A DNA stretch of 64,000 nt from HdN1 sp052035295 (GTDB taxonomy: Bacteria; Pseudomonadota; Gammaproteobacteria; Pseudomonadales; Ketobacteraceae): assembly GCA_052035295.1 (NCBI GenBank), contig JBPOHS010000018.1, positions 69,231 through 133,230 on the forward strand, read 5' to 3'. A program made the position numbers and the translations under genes. The notes under the pieces are model-generated. The model was given only the letters and a program-made list of their open reading frames with translations, did no database searches and had not been told where the DNA came from. Within the stretch, counting starts at the first letter, position 1; every line of letters starts with the position of its first letter. Positions 7,914 through 17,084 of this stretch are shown piece by piece.

Positions 7914-10481
7914 CTACTCGATCTGGACAACGCCTCCGACCACTGCTGCAGGTTCATCGCTGGCAACCGATGGCATCGCACCGATTTGCAGATCATAATC
8001 TGCCGTGATTTCAGTGGCCGGTGCCGGTACGTCAGCCAAATCCAGGCTGGAACAGGCAGACGCCGATTGTTCCTGCATGAATTGCTCGATATCGAGCGCC
8101 TTCACAACGTAACTGCTGTCTTCATCTTCAAGAACAGTGCCGTCTGCGAGGTTGAACAACGGGTAATAACGGTTGTCGTCAGCGTCGCCTTCCGCGTTTA
8201 TATTCTCCATCGGAAAGCCCCAGAGCTGACCTTTACCACCATATTCCAGCAGGAATCTGGCGCCATCCAGTGAAGAATCCCCTGCACGGTCGTTTTCCGT
8301 GGAATGGGTATACGACACCTGGATCGGTTTATCGAAAATGGCTGGATCTCCGGTGCTGTTATCGGTAATGACGGTTTGTTTGTCCCAAGGGTTGAATCCC
8401 GTGCGCCATTCGTAAAATGCTGGAATATCGCCGTTAAACAAGGCATTGAAAATGGACATATCGTCAATGTCGGTTTCAGTCACCGGCAATCCTGCACCTT
8501 CCGCCACGCTGCGCTCGATCAGCATTCCTGATTGATAGCCATTGCCGAACATGGTGCTTTGCCAATCTTCGTAACTACCGCTGAGCGTGATAGCACCCGC
8601 TGCCGCCGTGTTGCGCACCAACAGGTTGGCGTTATCACCACTCAACGCAAATTCGTAGGAGTAGGGGGTAACGGTGGATGACATGCCGAAGGCCTGGTCG
8701 TAGCCATTTTCATAGGAATTTGCTTCGTCAGCAGTGAAATCCGATTTCGGGCACTGGTTGTAGCACACGAGATCCAGTGCAGACAACAGATTGGCCGAGC
8801 TGACATATTCCTCGCGGAAAAAGGTAATAACATCTGCTCCGACTTGCCAGCGAACGCTGCCACCCAGCGCACGTGAACCGAGGTTTACCGAGTTTTCGAA
8901 GTCGGAATAGGGTTCGACTACATCGCTTGCGCAGGCCTCCGCAGTCCTCGTTGCTCCGCACGTCGTGTCACTGTTGACGCTGCCGTTATCTTCGTTATGC
9001 ACTTCGGCGGTCTTGTAAAAACCGTCATTATCGGTGCCGGCAAAATCGAAATATTCGACGAGATAGGAATCCCCGTTTTGCCAGTATTCGAATTGGGTGC
9101 CAATAACATCGGCAACCCCGATGGTTTCAACTGTTTTCTTGGTCAGGCGGCCATTGATCTGCGTGACTGTATACGTTTCCGGTTCTGCGTTGTCGCCATC
9201 AGCACCAAAGCGCTGGAGAGTAATGGTGGCGCCATTGAGATCCGCGTCATGATCTTCTGTCCAGAGACCCCAGTAACCGGCATGACCAAAGGCATCATCG
9301 TCGCCGTCGTCATCGCTGTCATAACGGAACGGGAACCCGGAATTCAATTCAACTTCAGCGCCGCTGGTAGCGTCATAGACACCGTAGCGCCATACCGACT
9401 CGCGGAAATCATCACGTGACAGACACTGCGTGGTGTCGGAACCAGCGACTTCATCCAGCTCGCTCGCCTTACCGACCAGCACATTGGAGCTGTTATACGC
9501 AATGCCATAAGCGTTGAACAATTCGGACATCACCGACTTGAGAATGTCCTTGGATTCCTCACTCAAACCACTGATTGTACTTTGTGTGATGCCTGAACCC
9601 GTTCCGCCATCTGCAGACGTGAGCACGGCGGCCACCTCGGTGATCTGCGCTGCGCTCAATTCATCCTGGATATCTTCCAGTCCACCAGGGCCACCTCCGG
9701 GTCCGCCAATTTCATTGCCGAGGCTGTTTTCCATGTAGAAGTTGAAGCCGACATTGGCACCGGATTCCACCGTATAAAGCTCGCCGCGTCCAATGGCGGC
9801 GTCCATGTCGATTTCTCCGGATTCCGTGCTTGCTTCATCCATCGAAGCAAAAAATCCGAACGACATGTGAAAATCACCATAAGGTTTTTCATCCGTTGCA
9901 CCTGATGACACAATGATGTTCAACAGGAGCGCCATGGTTTCCCCGCTCGGTCCCATTGGCATTTCCGGCAGCCAGGCTTTTATTTGCAGCGGAGATGTAT
10001 CTGATGCGCGCGATGCGTTGACGATCGCGCGTACATAAGTGGTCGCATTGGCACTGGATTCGCTGTCGCCACTGCCGGAGTCCGAGCCTTTCTCGCAAGA
10101 ATCCTTGTCAATCAAGGCAACGTAATTACCATCGCCAGCCAGTTCTGTTCCTTTTAGCTGACTGATAAAACAAAGAATTTCGTTGACGGTTTGTGCCGGT
10201 TTAAGTGCTGGATGCCACACATGGTAATGTTGTTCGGCATTGCTGTAATCCGTGCCCGGATCATCGTGGGCGCGAGCACTGCGGGCTTTCGCCCGGCTTC
10301 TGGCTTCATCCGTGTTGGCGCTGATGATGTCGATTTGCTCTGGCATGACCAGCGACGAAGTGTCTGCAGTAACGCTATCGTCAGTGTCCGAAGAGCCGCC
10401 TCCACCTCCGCCCCCACCATTTCCGCAAGCTGACAAAAGGGCTGCCGTGATCGCAGTGGCGAGGATTTTGCGCACAAACAT
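7914..10481 (-). CDS. Large acidic lipoprotein of unknown function
   Basis: An 855-residue protein starting MFVRKILATAITAALLSACG: a lipoprotein signal peptide with lipobox LSAC, followed by a run of eight glycines and an Asp/Ser-rich linker. The ATG at 10481 is chosen because a GGAG sits 10 bases upstream; the reading frame stays open further upstream but without a signal. The mature protein is very acidic, with stretches such as YDSDDDGDDDAFGHAG that resemble calcium-binding loops, and few cysteines. No catalytic motif or known domain is recognised. It lies on the same strand as, and upstream of, the GH31 gene (118 bases apart). A surface-exposed role is a guess. Confidence 0.75.
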   Translation of the reverse strand: MFVRKILATAITAALLSACGNGGGGGGGGSSDTDDSVTADTSSLVMPEQIDIISANTDEARSRAKARSARAHDDPGTDYSNAEQHYHVWHPALKPAQTVNEILCFISQLKGTELAGDGNYVALIDKDSCEKGSDSGSGDSESSANATTYVRAIVNASRASDTSPLQIKAWLPEMPMGPSGETMALLLNIIVSSGATDEKPYGDFHMSFGFFASMDEASTESGEIDMDAAIGRGELYTVESGANVGFNFYMENSLGNEIGGPGGGPGGLEDIQDELSAAQITEVAAVLTSADGGTGSGITQSTISGLSEESKDILKSVMSELFNAYGIAYNSSNVLVGKASELDEVAGSDTTQCLSRDDFRESVWRYGVYDATSGAEVELNSGFPFRYDSDDDGDDDAFGHAGYWGLWTEDHDADLNGATITLQRFGADGDNAEPETYTVTQINGRLTKKTVETIGVADVIGTQFEYWQNGDSYLVEYFDFAGTDNDGFYKTAEVHNEDNGSVNSDTTCGATRTAEACASDVVEPYSDFENSVNLGSRALGGSVRWQVGADVITFFREEYVSSANLLSALDLVCYNQCPKSDFTADEANSYENGYDQAFGMSSTVTPYSYEFALSGDNANLLVRNTAAAGAITLSGSYEDWQSTMFGNGYQSGMLIERSVAEGAGLPVTETDIDDMSIFNALFNGDIPAFYEWRTGFNPWDKQTVITDNSTGDPAIFDKPIQVSYTHSTENDRAGDSSLDGARFLLEYGGKGQLWGFPMENINAEGDADDNRYYPLFNLADGTVLEDEDSSYVVKALDIEQFMQEQSASACSSLDLADVPAPATEITADYDLQIGAMPSVASDEPAAVVGGVVQIE

Positions 10482-11097
10482 GACGATGTCTCCGGAAAAG
10501 CAATAAATACGCGAAGCCATGTCTGTTCTGGGCGTGCAGAAAAATGCGTTCAGGCCAACAGCATCGAAAGATAATCGATATGGCTTCAATCACCGATACG
10601 CAATGTGTTTGCGTGTCGAGATTTAAATATAGACGTGAGCAAAATGCGCATCCGGGAAATCCCCCTGCTCTTTATACTGTTTTGTTTTCAGCGCGGGCGT
10701 TTTTATCTGGGCGACGCTGCGAGACAGGCGCGTCCCTTCCGGGAGGGGGCAGCCCTGATGCGGGAAAGCCTGGCGTTCCGCGACCCACTGCGAGGCCTGC
10801 ACGGGTTCTGCGGGCCAGGCCACTGGCATCGATGCCGGAATTGGTGTAACTTGAGGGTGTCTGCCACCACGCCGATCGCGGCGGGGGGTGTTCCAATGAC
10901 GAGATCATAAGCCCGAGACCATGCTCCGCTTGACTCCTTCAAACAAAGGGATGGCTTCAGCCCCGCTGTTCCAAGCCGCTCCTGCACGATGGCGCGTTTA
11001 GCGCACATCTTTCTGCTTGCGCCTGCGCGCGCATCGCTTCTTTGTCCAATTTGCTTATATTCCGATTACGGGCATTAGCCCGCACAGGACGTTGAAC
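10482..11097. other. Gene-free interval before trpE
   Basis: A 616-base region between the divergent acidic-lipoprotein gene and trpE. Open frames here have no ribosome binding site and no recognisable protein. A small hairpin, CGGGC-ATTA-GCCCG at 11069-11082, lies directly before the trpE Shine-Dalgarno (ACAGGAC). I see no Trp-rich leader peptide or attenuator terminator. Promoters for both genes must lie here, but none matches consensus well. Confidence 0.5.
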
Positions 11098-12615
11098 ATG
11101 TCACCTGAACAGTATGCCGCGCTCGTCGCCGAGGGCTACACCCATATCCCCGTGATGCGGGAGGTGTTTGCCGATCTTGAAACGCCGCTGAGTACCTATC
11201 TCAAACTGGCGGATGCGCCGTATTCCTATTTTCTCGAGTCTGTTCAGGGCGGTGAGAAGTGGGGTCGGTACTCCATCATCGGCTTGCCCTGCCGGACACT
11301 GCTGCGGGTGCTTGATCGTGACATCACCATCAGCCGTGACGGACACCCCTTGGAAACAGTGCGTGCCCAGGATCCGTTGCAGTTCGTGCAGGAATTCAAG
11401 GCCCGGTTCCGCGTTCCCGAGGTGCCCGGTTTGCCGCGATTCAACGGTGGTCTGGTCGGGTATTTCGGTTATGACATCGTACGTTATATCGAGAAACGTC
11501 TGGATCAGGCGGCCAGGCCGGATCCGGTCGGCACACCCGACATCATGCTGATGCTGTCCGAAGACGTGGTGGTGTTCGATAACCTGCGGGCCACCTTGTT
11601 CATTATCTGTCATGCGGATGCAGCCGATGCCAACGGTCTCGCCAACGCCAATGCACGCATCGACGGAATTGTGGCGCGCTTGCAGCAACCCCTGCAGCCG
11701 CCCTCGCTTGCACCGGGCAATCCCGTGAACGAAAGTGATTTCCGTTCGGGATTCGCCAAACCCGATTTCGAAAAGGCCATCGCATCCATCAAGGAATATG
11801 TACTGGCGGGCGACATCATGCAGGTGGTGATATCGCAACGCATGACTCTGCCGTTCGCCACCGATCCCATGCGTTTGTACCGGGCGTTGCGTTCACTCAA
11901 TCCTTCCCCCTACATGTATTTTTTCAACATGGGGGATTTCCATATCGTGGGCTCGTCGCCTGAAATACTGGCGCGCCTCGATCACGGCACCGTCACCGTA
12001 CGCCCCATCGCTGGCACTCGTCGCCGTGGCCGCACCCCGGAAGAAGATCTGGCGATGGAAACAGAGCTACTGCAGGATCCCAAGGAAATCGCAGAGCATC
12101 TCATGCTCATCGATCTTGGCCGCAACGATGTCGGACGCATTGCGCCCATCGGTAGCGTCAAGGTTACCGAACAAATGATGATCGAGCGCTATTCCCACGT
12201 CATGCATATCGTGTCCAACGTTGAAGGTAAGCTGCTTCCCGGGCGCGACGCGATCGATGTCCTGCGGGCGGTGTTCCCTGCCGGTACCCTCAGTGGCGCG
12301 CCGAAAATCCGCGCGATGGAAATCATTCACGACCTGGAACCGGTCAAGCGTGGCATCTACGGTGGCGCGGTCGGTTATCTGGCATGGAACGGCGACATGG
12401 ACACGGCCATTGCGATTCGTACTGCCGTCATCAAGAACGGACAATTGCACATTCAGGCCGGTGCGGGTGTTGTTGCCGACTCGGTGCCCGCACTCGAATG
12501 GATGGAAACGCAAAACAAGGCACGCGCCATTTTCCGGGCTGCTGCCATTGCCGCCAACGGTTTGAATCCCGCTGCCCCATCCAACGCCGGTAAAGAGTCA
12601 GGAGCGACCCCATGA
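11098..12615 (+). CDS. trpE: Anthranilate synthase component I
   Basis: A 505-residue chorismate-using enzyme that makes anthranilate with TrpG, the first committed step of tryptophan synthesis. The N-terminal LESVQGGEKWGRYSI is the tryptophan feedback site region. The catalytic half holds RPIAGTRRRG, LIDLGRNDVGR and GTLSGAPKIRAMEII, then GIYGGAVGYL. The ATG at 11098 follows ACAGGAC and begins MSPEQYAALVAEG as in Pseudomonas homologues. It overlaps trpG by four bases (ATGA), indicating translational coupling for the two-subunit complex. Confidence 0.97.
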   Translation: MSPEQYAALVAEGYTHIPVMREVFADLETPLSTYLKLADAPYSYFLESVQGGEKWGRYSIIGLPCRTLLRVLDRDITISRDGHPLETVRAQDPLQFVQEFKARFRVPEVPGLPRFNGGLVGYFGYDIVRYIEKRLDQAARPDPVGTPDIMLMLSEDVVVFDNLRATLFIICHADAADANGLANANARIDGIVARLQQPLQPPSLAPGNPVNESDFRSGFAKPDFEKAIASIKEYVLAGDIMQVVISQRMTLPFATDPMRLYRALRSLNPSPYMYFFNMGDFHIVGSSPEILARLDHGTVTVRPIAGTRRRGRTPEEDLAMETELLQDPKEIAEHLMLIDLGRNDVGRIAPIGSVKVTEQMMIERYSHVMHIVSNVEGKLLPGRDAIDVLRAVFPAGTLSGAPKIRAMEIIHDLEPVKRGIYGGAVGYLAWNGDMDTAIAIRTAVIKNGQLHIQAGAGVVADSVPALEWMETQNKARAIFRAAAIAANGLNPAAPSNAGKESGATP

Positions 12616-13193
12616 TAGTAATGATCGACAACTACGACTCGTTTACCTACAACGTCGTTCAGTATCTGGGCGAGTTGGGCGCCGATGTGCGCGTCTATCG
12701 TAACGACGAGATTACAGTGGCCGAGCTGGCGCGCATGAAACCGGAGAAAATAGTGATTTCTCCTGGCCCCTGCACACCCAATGAAGCCGGCATTTCGCTG
12801 GAAACCATTCGTCATTTTGCCGGCAAGGTTCCCTTGCTGGGGGTGTGTCTCGGGCATCAGGCCATTGGCCAGGTGTTCGGTGGTAACGTGGTGCGTGCAG
12901 GGCAGGTCATGCATGGCAAGATCTCCCCGGTGTATCACGCCGGGCAGGGTATGTTCCGTGGCTTGAAGAACCCCTTCAATGCCACTCGCTATCACTCGCT
13001 GGTGGTGGAACGTCAATCCTTACCCGATTGCCTGGAAATCACGGCATGGACAGAAACCCAGGAGGGGTCTATCGAATACATCATGGGCCTGCGTCACAAG
13101 CAGTTTCCCATTGAGGGGGTGCAATTCCATCCGGAATCCATTTTGACCGAGCATGGCCATGACATGCTGCGCAACTTTCTCGAAGCATATTGA
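12612..13193 (+). CDS. trpG: Anthranilate synthase component II (glutamine amidotransferase)
   Basis: A 193-residue class I glutamine amidotransferase that supplies ammonia to TrpE. The nucleophile Cys is in LLGVCLGHQAIGQ and the His/Glu pair in EGVQFHPESILTEHG. Opening residues MIVMIDNYDSFTYNVVQYL are typical. The start overlaps the trpE stop. In some bacteria this protein also serves aminodeoxychorismate synthase; location beside trpE supports the tryptophan role but does not exclude both. A 196-base gap separates it from trpD. Confidence 0.96.
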   Translation: MIVMIDNYDSFTYNVVQYLGELGADVRVYRNDEITVAELARMKPEKIVISPGPCTPNEAGISLETIRHFAGKVPLLGVCLGHQAIGQVFGGNVVRAGQVMHGKISPVYHAGQGMFRGLKNPFNATRYHSLVVERQSLPDCLEITAWTETQEGSIEYIMGLRHKQFPIEGVQFHPESILTEHGHDMLRNFLEAY

Positions 13194-13325
13194 AACGCGT
13201 GTTGCCCGCCCTCGCGGGTTCCGGCAGTCAGTGAGGACGCAAGGTTTTCACAGGCTGCTGGTGTTTCGGGCGTGGAGTTGCACTGGCGCGATCGGCGCAC
13301 GAAGCCCCGCCGTTGCGGGTCCGTT

Positions 13326-13355
13326 TTGAGGCGCCAATTCCCCCTGTGTTACACT
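13326..13355 (+). promoter_or_regulatory. Possible promoter of trpDC
   Basis: TTGAGG at 13326-13331 and TACACT at 13350-13355 with an 18-base spacer lie 35 bases before the trpD start. A separate promoter would fit the 196-base break after trpG. Based on pattern only. Confidence 0.4.
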
Positions 13356-13389
13356 CGCCCACTTTCCGTCCCCTCATGAGAGAAACTCG

Positions 13390-14430
13390 ATGGATCTGCA
13401 ATCCGCCCTGCGTCGCATCGTCGACGGCCACTCCCTCAGCGAAGAAGAAATGCGCACCACCATGCAGTTGATCATGACCGGTCAGGCCACTCAGGCACAG
13501 ATTGGCGGGTTCCTCATGGGCTTGCGGATGAAAGGCGAGACGGTCGATGAAATCACCGGCGCCGCGAGGGTCATGCGCGAATTGGCCACGCCGGTACAGC
13601 TGGAAGTTCCATACCTGGTGGACACCTGTGGCACGGGTGGTGATGGCGCCAATACGTTCAATATTTCCACGACGGCCGCGTTTGTCGTGGCAGCCGCCGG
13701 CGGCCACGTGGCGAAACACGGCAATCGCGCCGTGTCCAGCGCCAGCGGCAGTGCCGATGTGCTCGAAAAAGCCGGTGTTCGGCTGGAACTGACACCCGAA
13801 CAGGTCGCGCGTTGCGTCAAGCATCTGGGCGTGGGTTTCATGTTTGCGCCAATGCACCACAGCGCCATGAAGCATACCGCCCTGCCACGTCGGGAAATGG
13901 GCATTCGTACCCTGTTCAACCTGCTCGGCCCCCTGACCAATCCAGCGGGAGCCAAGCGACAGGTGATGGGCGTGTTTGATCGCCGCTGGCTGCGACCGCT
14001 TGCCGAAGTGCTGCAGCGTTTGGGCAGCGAGCACGTGATGATCGTGCATGCCGCCGACCGGCTCGACGAGATCAGTATCCAGGGTGAGACTCATGTTGCC
14101 GAACTGAAAGACGGCAGCATTCGCGAATACAGCATCACGCCCGAGCAATTCGGCCTGACCCGTGCGCCCCTGACCGCGATAGCCGCACCGTCGGTCGAGG
14201 CCAGTCTGGCGATCGTCAAGGCGGTACTGGCGAAGGAAGCAGGCCCTGCGCGTGATATCGTCGCGTTGAATGCCGGTGCAGCCATTTACGTCGCCGGGCT
14301 CGCTACCAGTCTCGAGAATGGCGTCAAAATGGCTTTTGATGCGATTGATAGTGGTTTGGCCGGCGAAAAACTCAAGGATCTGTCCAGCTTCACGGCCGTC
14401 TGTGCCAGCGAAAACCAGGCGGAGGGCTGA
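13390..14430 (+). CDS. trpD: Anthranilate phosphoribosyltransferase
   Basis: A 346-residue enzyme that joins anthranilate to phosphoribosyl pyrophosphate. Signature stretches are DTCGTGGDGANTFNIST (PRPP/magnesium site), KHGNRAVSSASGSADVLE, and FNLLGPLTNPA. Length matches the family. The ATG follows a purine-rich GAGAGAAA. trpC begins three bases after the stop, so trpD and trpC form one transcript. Confidence 0.97.
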   Translation: MDLQSALRRIVDGHSLSEEEMRTTMQLIMTGQATQAQIGGFLMGLRMKGETVDEITGAARVMRELATPVQLEVPYLVDTCGTGGDGANTFNISTTAAFVVAAAGGHVAKHGNRAVSSASGSADVLEKAGVRLELTPEQVARCVKHLGVGFMFAPMHHSAMKHTALPRREMGIRTLFNLLGPLTNPAGAKRQVMGVFDRRWLRPLAEVLQRLGSEHVMIVHAADRLDEISIQGETHVAELKDGSIREYSITPEQFGLTRAPLTAIAAPSVEASLAIVKAVLAKEAGPARDIVALNAGAAIYVAGLATSLENGVKMAFDAIDSGLAGEKLKDLSSFTAVCASENQAEG

Positions 14431-14433
14431 ACC

Positions 14434-15231
14434 ATGCAGGACACGCCAACGATTCTCCGTAACATCATTGCCCGCAAGCACGAAGAAGTGGCCGAACGAC
14501 GCGCGCACATTTCCGAAGCCGGACTCCTCGCGCAAGCCGGGCAGGCAGATGCCCCCCGTGGTTTCACTGAAGCCATTCGTCAGCGTGTCGAGCGCAATGA
14601 GCCCGCCGTCATCGCCGAAATCAAGAAGGCGTCCCCCAGTAAGGGCGTTATTCGCGAGCATTTCGTTCCTGCCGAGATAGCCCGCAGCTACGAACAGGGC
14701 GGCGCTGCCTGCCTGAGCGTGCTGACAGACAAGGATTTTTTTCAGGGTGATGAAGCCTACCTGCAGCAGGCGCGCGCGGCCTGTAGCTTGCCCGTTATCC
14801 GCAAGGATTTTCTGGTGGACACCTACCAGATCGTGGAAGCGCGCGCGATCGGTGCCGACTGCGTGCTGCTGATTGCCGCCTCGCTGCAGGACACACAAAT
14901 GCAGGAGTTGGCCGCGTGTGCCGCGAGCCTCGGCATGGATGTGCTGGTGGAAGTGCATGATCGCAGCGAGCTGGAACGGGCCTTGAAACTGCCGACCCGC
15001 TTGCTGGGTATCAATAACCGCAACCTGCATACCTTCGACGTAACGCTCGAAACGACCTATGGGTTGTTGGCCGACATTCCAGACGATCGTATCGTGGTCA
15101 CGGAAAGCGGTATCTTCACGCGAGAAGACGTTGCGGGCATGCGCGGCCGGGGCGTACACAGTTTTCTGGTCGGTGAGGCCTTCATGCGCGCCGACGATCC
15201 GGGTAGCGAATTGCGCCGCCTGTTTTTCTGA
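14434..15231 (+). CDS. trpC: Indole-3-glycerol phosphate synthase
   Basis: A 265-residue TIM-barrel enzyme that closes the indole ring from carboxyphenylamino-deoxyribulose phosphate. VIAEIKKASPSKGVIR holds the catalytic Glu/Lys region; VLTDKDFFQG, PVIRKDFLVD and LLGINNRNL follow, then VTESGI. It is monofunctional (no TrpF fusion). The next gene, vfr, is convergent, as in Pseudomonas. Confidence 0.97.
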   Translation: MQDTPTILRNIIARKHEEVAERRAHISEAGLLAQAGQADAPRGFTEAIRQRVERNEPAVIAEIKKASPSKGVIREHFVPAEIARSYEQGGAACLSVLTDKDFFQGDEAYLQQARAACSLPVIRKDFLVDTYQIVEARAIGADCVLLIAASLQDTQMQELAACAASLGMDVLVEVHDRSELERALKLPTRLLGINNRNLHTFDVTLETTYGLLADIPDDRIVVTESGIFTREDVAGMRGRGVHSFLVGEAFMRADDPGSELRRLFF

Positions 15232-15248
15232 GATTGGTCCTAAAACAC

Positions 15249-15273
15249 AGAAGGGCTGCGCAGCAGCCCTTCT
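15249..15273. terminator. Hairpin between convergent trpC and vfr
   Basis: Arms AGAAGGGCTGC (15249-15259) and GCAGCCCTTCT (15263-15273) form an 11-bp perfect stem with a 3-base loop. On the reverse strand it is followed by a T-rich GTGTTTTA, so it fits best as the vfr terminator; it could also stop trpDC transcripts. Confidence 0.65.
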
Positions 15274-15327
15274 GGTAGGCGCACCCGGCGGGCGCGCATG
15301 TTTCTGGCGTTGGTCTGGCGTCAGCGC

Positions 15328-15963
15328 CTAGCGGGTTCCGTAGACCACCATGGTCTTGCCTTTCACTTTCACCAGCCCCTGATCTTCCAGGTTCTTGAGA
15401 ACGCGACCGACCATTTCACGTGAACAACCGACGATGCGCCCGATTTCCTGGCGGGTAATCTTGATCTGCATGCCGTCGGGATGCGTCATGGCTTCGGGTT
15501 GTTTGCAGAGATCGATCAGGGTGCGGGCGACACGCCCGGTCACATCCAGGAATGCCAGGTCTCCCACCTTGCGGGTGGTCGCCCGCAAACGGCCGGCCAC
15601 CTGGGCGCTCACGGCAAACAACACGTCGGCATCTTCCTTGGCGACCGTCTTGAATTTGGCGTAACTGATCTCCGCCACTTCGCATTCGGTTTTGGCCTTG
15701 ATCCAGGCGCTGCGGGCTGCCTTCTGGTCGAACAATCCCATCTCGCCGAAAAAGTCACCCTCATTGAGATAAGCCATGATCATCTCGCGACCTTCATCAT
15801 CTTCGATGATGACCGTTACCGTGCCCTTGATGATGTAATACAGCGCATCGGATTGATCGCCCGCGTAAATGATGGTGCTTTTCGCCGGATACTTGCGGCG
15901 GTGGCAATGGCTGAGGAACTTGTCAACGTCGTGAATAAGGCTGTGGGGTTTTGTAATAGTCAT
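15328..15963 (-). CDS. vfr: cAMP receptor protein homologue (Vfr/CRP)
   Basis: A 211-residue CRP-family global regulator. The N-terminal cyclic-nucleotide domain contains IIKGTVTVIIEDDEGREMIMAYLNEGDF and the phosphate-binding cassette FFGEMGLFDQKAARSAW; the C-terminal winged helix contains TRQEIGRIVGCSREMVGRVLKNLEDQGLV. The ATG at 15963 gives MTITKPHSL, close to Pseudomonas Vfr in length (about 214). An upstream open extension lacks a ribosome binding site. The trpC-vfr-osmC-speD order is that of Pseudomonas, supporting the Vfr name over generic CRP. Confidence 0.93.
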   Translation of the reverse strand: MTITKPHSLIHDVDKFLSHCHRRKYPAKSTIIYAGDQSDALYYIIKGTVTVIIEDDEGREMIMAYLNEGDFFGEMGLFDQKAARSAWIKAKTECEVAEISYAKFKTVAKEDADVLFAVSAQVAGRLRATTRKVGDLAFLDVTGRVARTLIDLCKQPEAMTHPDGMQIKITRQEIGRIVGCSREMVGRVLKNLEDQGLVKVKGKTMVVYGTR

Positions 15964-16375
15964 TCTGTGGCCTATTGGGGATGTGGCTAACAAGCAAGAA
16001 TTTGTTAAGTATAGAAGGAGTGTTCGCAAATTGACCGGAAAACCGCAGTCAATTGCGTCGATACTGCTCGCTCCTCGTCAGCGTCCCGACATCGGGGGGT
16101 ATTATGGCCCGAATCCTCGGGAGTGGCTACAACACCATCGGCCCCCCGGTAAGGCCGTGTGTAGGCTTTTTGTATCTTACCCAAAAAGCGTTGCCAAACA
16201 GAAGGCTGCATGACGTTGCTGCAGTGGTTTCCCAGGTTGCCGGGTGCCCGATCTTCCGGCACCTCTACAAGCCTTGAATCCCTTGATTTCTGGTGCCCGT
16301 ACAGGGGGTAAGTTTTTTGCACACTCGCCATAAAGTTTGTGTTATCTTGCGCGCCTTACGAGGGTAGGGGGCAGA
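15964..16375. other. Interval between divergent vfr and osmC-like genes
   Basis: A 412-base gene-free region that must hold the vfr promoter and holds a plausible osmC promoter at its right end. I found no canonical TGTGA-N6-TCACA CRP site near the vfr start, so autoregulation is not supported by eye. Confidence 0.5.
16317..16345 (+). promoter_or_regulatory. Promoter of the OsmC-family gene
   Basis: TTGCAC (16317-16322), 17-base spacer, TGTTAT (16340-16345), 30 bases before the start codon. A reasonable sigma-70 promoter by pattern. Confidence 0.5.
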
Positions 16376-16795
16376 ATGAAAGCGAAAGTCCGCTGGGCGG
16401 GTGAAGTCAAATTCGAGCTTGAATCAGAAACCGGCCATACGATTACGGTTGACGGCCCGCCAGACATGGGCGGCAAAAACCTCGGGCCGCGTCCGATGGA
16501 ACTGATTCTGATGGGCGTTGGCGCATGCTCGTCAATCGACGTCGTCCATATCCTCAAGAAAGCACGCCAGGACGTCAGCGGTTGCGAGTGCGAACTGCAG
16601 GCCGAGCGTGTTGATGATGTCCCTGCAGTGTTCAAGAACATCCACCTGCACTTCATCGTGACGGGCAAGGGCCTGAAAGAAAATCAGGTCAAACGTGCAG
16701 TCGAGTTGTCTGCCGAGAAGTATTGTTCGGCATCGATCATGTTGTCGCGTGGTGGCGTGAGTGTCAGCCACGGCTACGAAATTCTTGAGGCTTGA
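16376..16795 (+). CDS. OsmC family protein (YhfA-like)
   Basis: A 139-residue protein of the OsmC/Ohr fold. The two cysteines used for peroxide reduction in the family are present: Cys51 in GVGACSSIDV and Cys117 in AEKYCSASIML. PMELILMGVGAC is typical of the YhfA subgroup rather than Ohr. Members act as cytoplasmic dimers against organic hydroperoxides, but the substrate of this subgroup is not settled. The ATG at 16376 follows AGGGGGC. The vfr-osmC-speD order is conserved in Pseudomonas. Confidence 0.9.
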   Translation: MKAKVRWAGEVKFELESETGHTITVDGPPDMGGKNLGPRPMELILMGVGACSSIDVVHILKKARQDVSGCECELQAERVDDVPAVFKNIHLHFIVTGKGLKENQVKRAVELSAEKYCSASIMLSRGGVSVSHGYEILEA

Positions 16796-16869
16796 TGCCG
16801 TCTGCAGGCGTGTCTGCGGTGAGGTTTGATAGCCTTGCCTGTTCGTGTCAGGCGCTTGCAACATAATTC

Positions 16870-16887
16870 TGTCACCTGACTGTGACA
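16870..16887. promoter_or_regulatory. 18-bp dyad upstream of speD
   Basis: TGTCAC, six bases, GTGACA: a perfect 6-bp inverted repeat about 200 bases before speD. It looks like a dimeric regulator site, with TGTCA/TGACA arms that differ from the CRP consensus. The cognate protein is unknown. Confidence 0.35.
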
Positions 16888-17084
16888 ATCTGATAAATGT
16901 CGTGTATTCCGTGCTGGGGTACAGGGCATTTTTGCTGTCTTGATTCCGTTGGGGCTGTGAGTGAGGTGAGCATCATCTCTGTCATGGGTCAGCGGTGTCA
17001 TAAACCCTGGCCATTCAGGCCGGATCTGGTCGGCGCGAGCCATCTTGGGGAGTCCTACGTTCTTTCAGGAGTGACTGCGGAGCA

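Noticed and set aside
13228..15159. Reverse-strand open frame of about 640 codons
   Set aside because: It is antisense to trpD and trpC, which are unmistakable; the reverse frame is open because of high GC codon bias.
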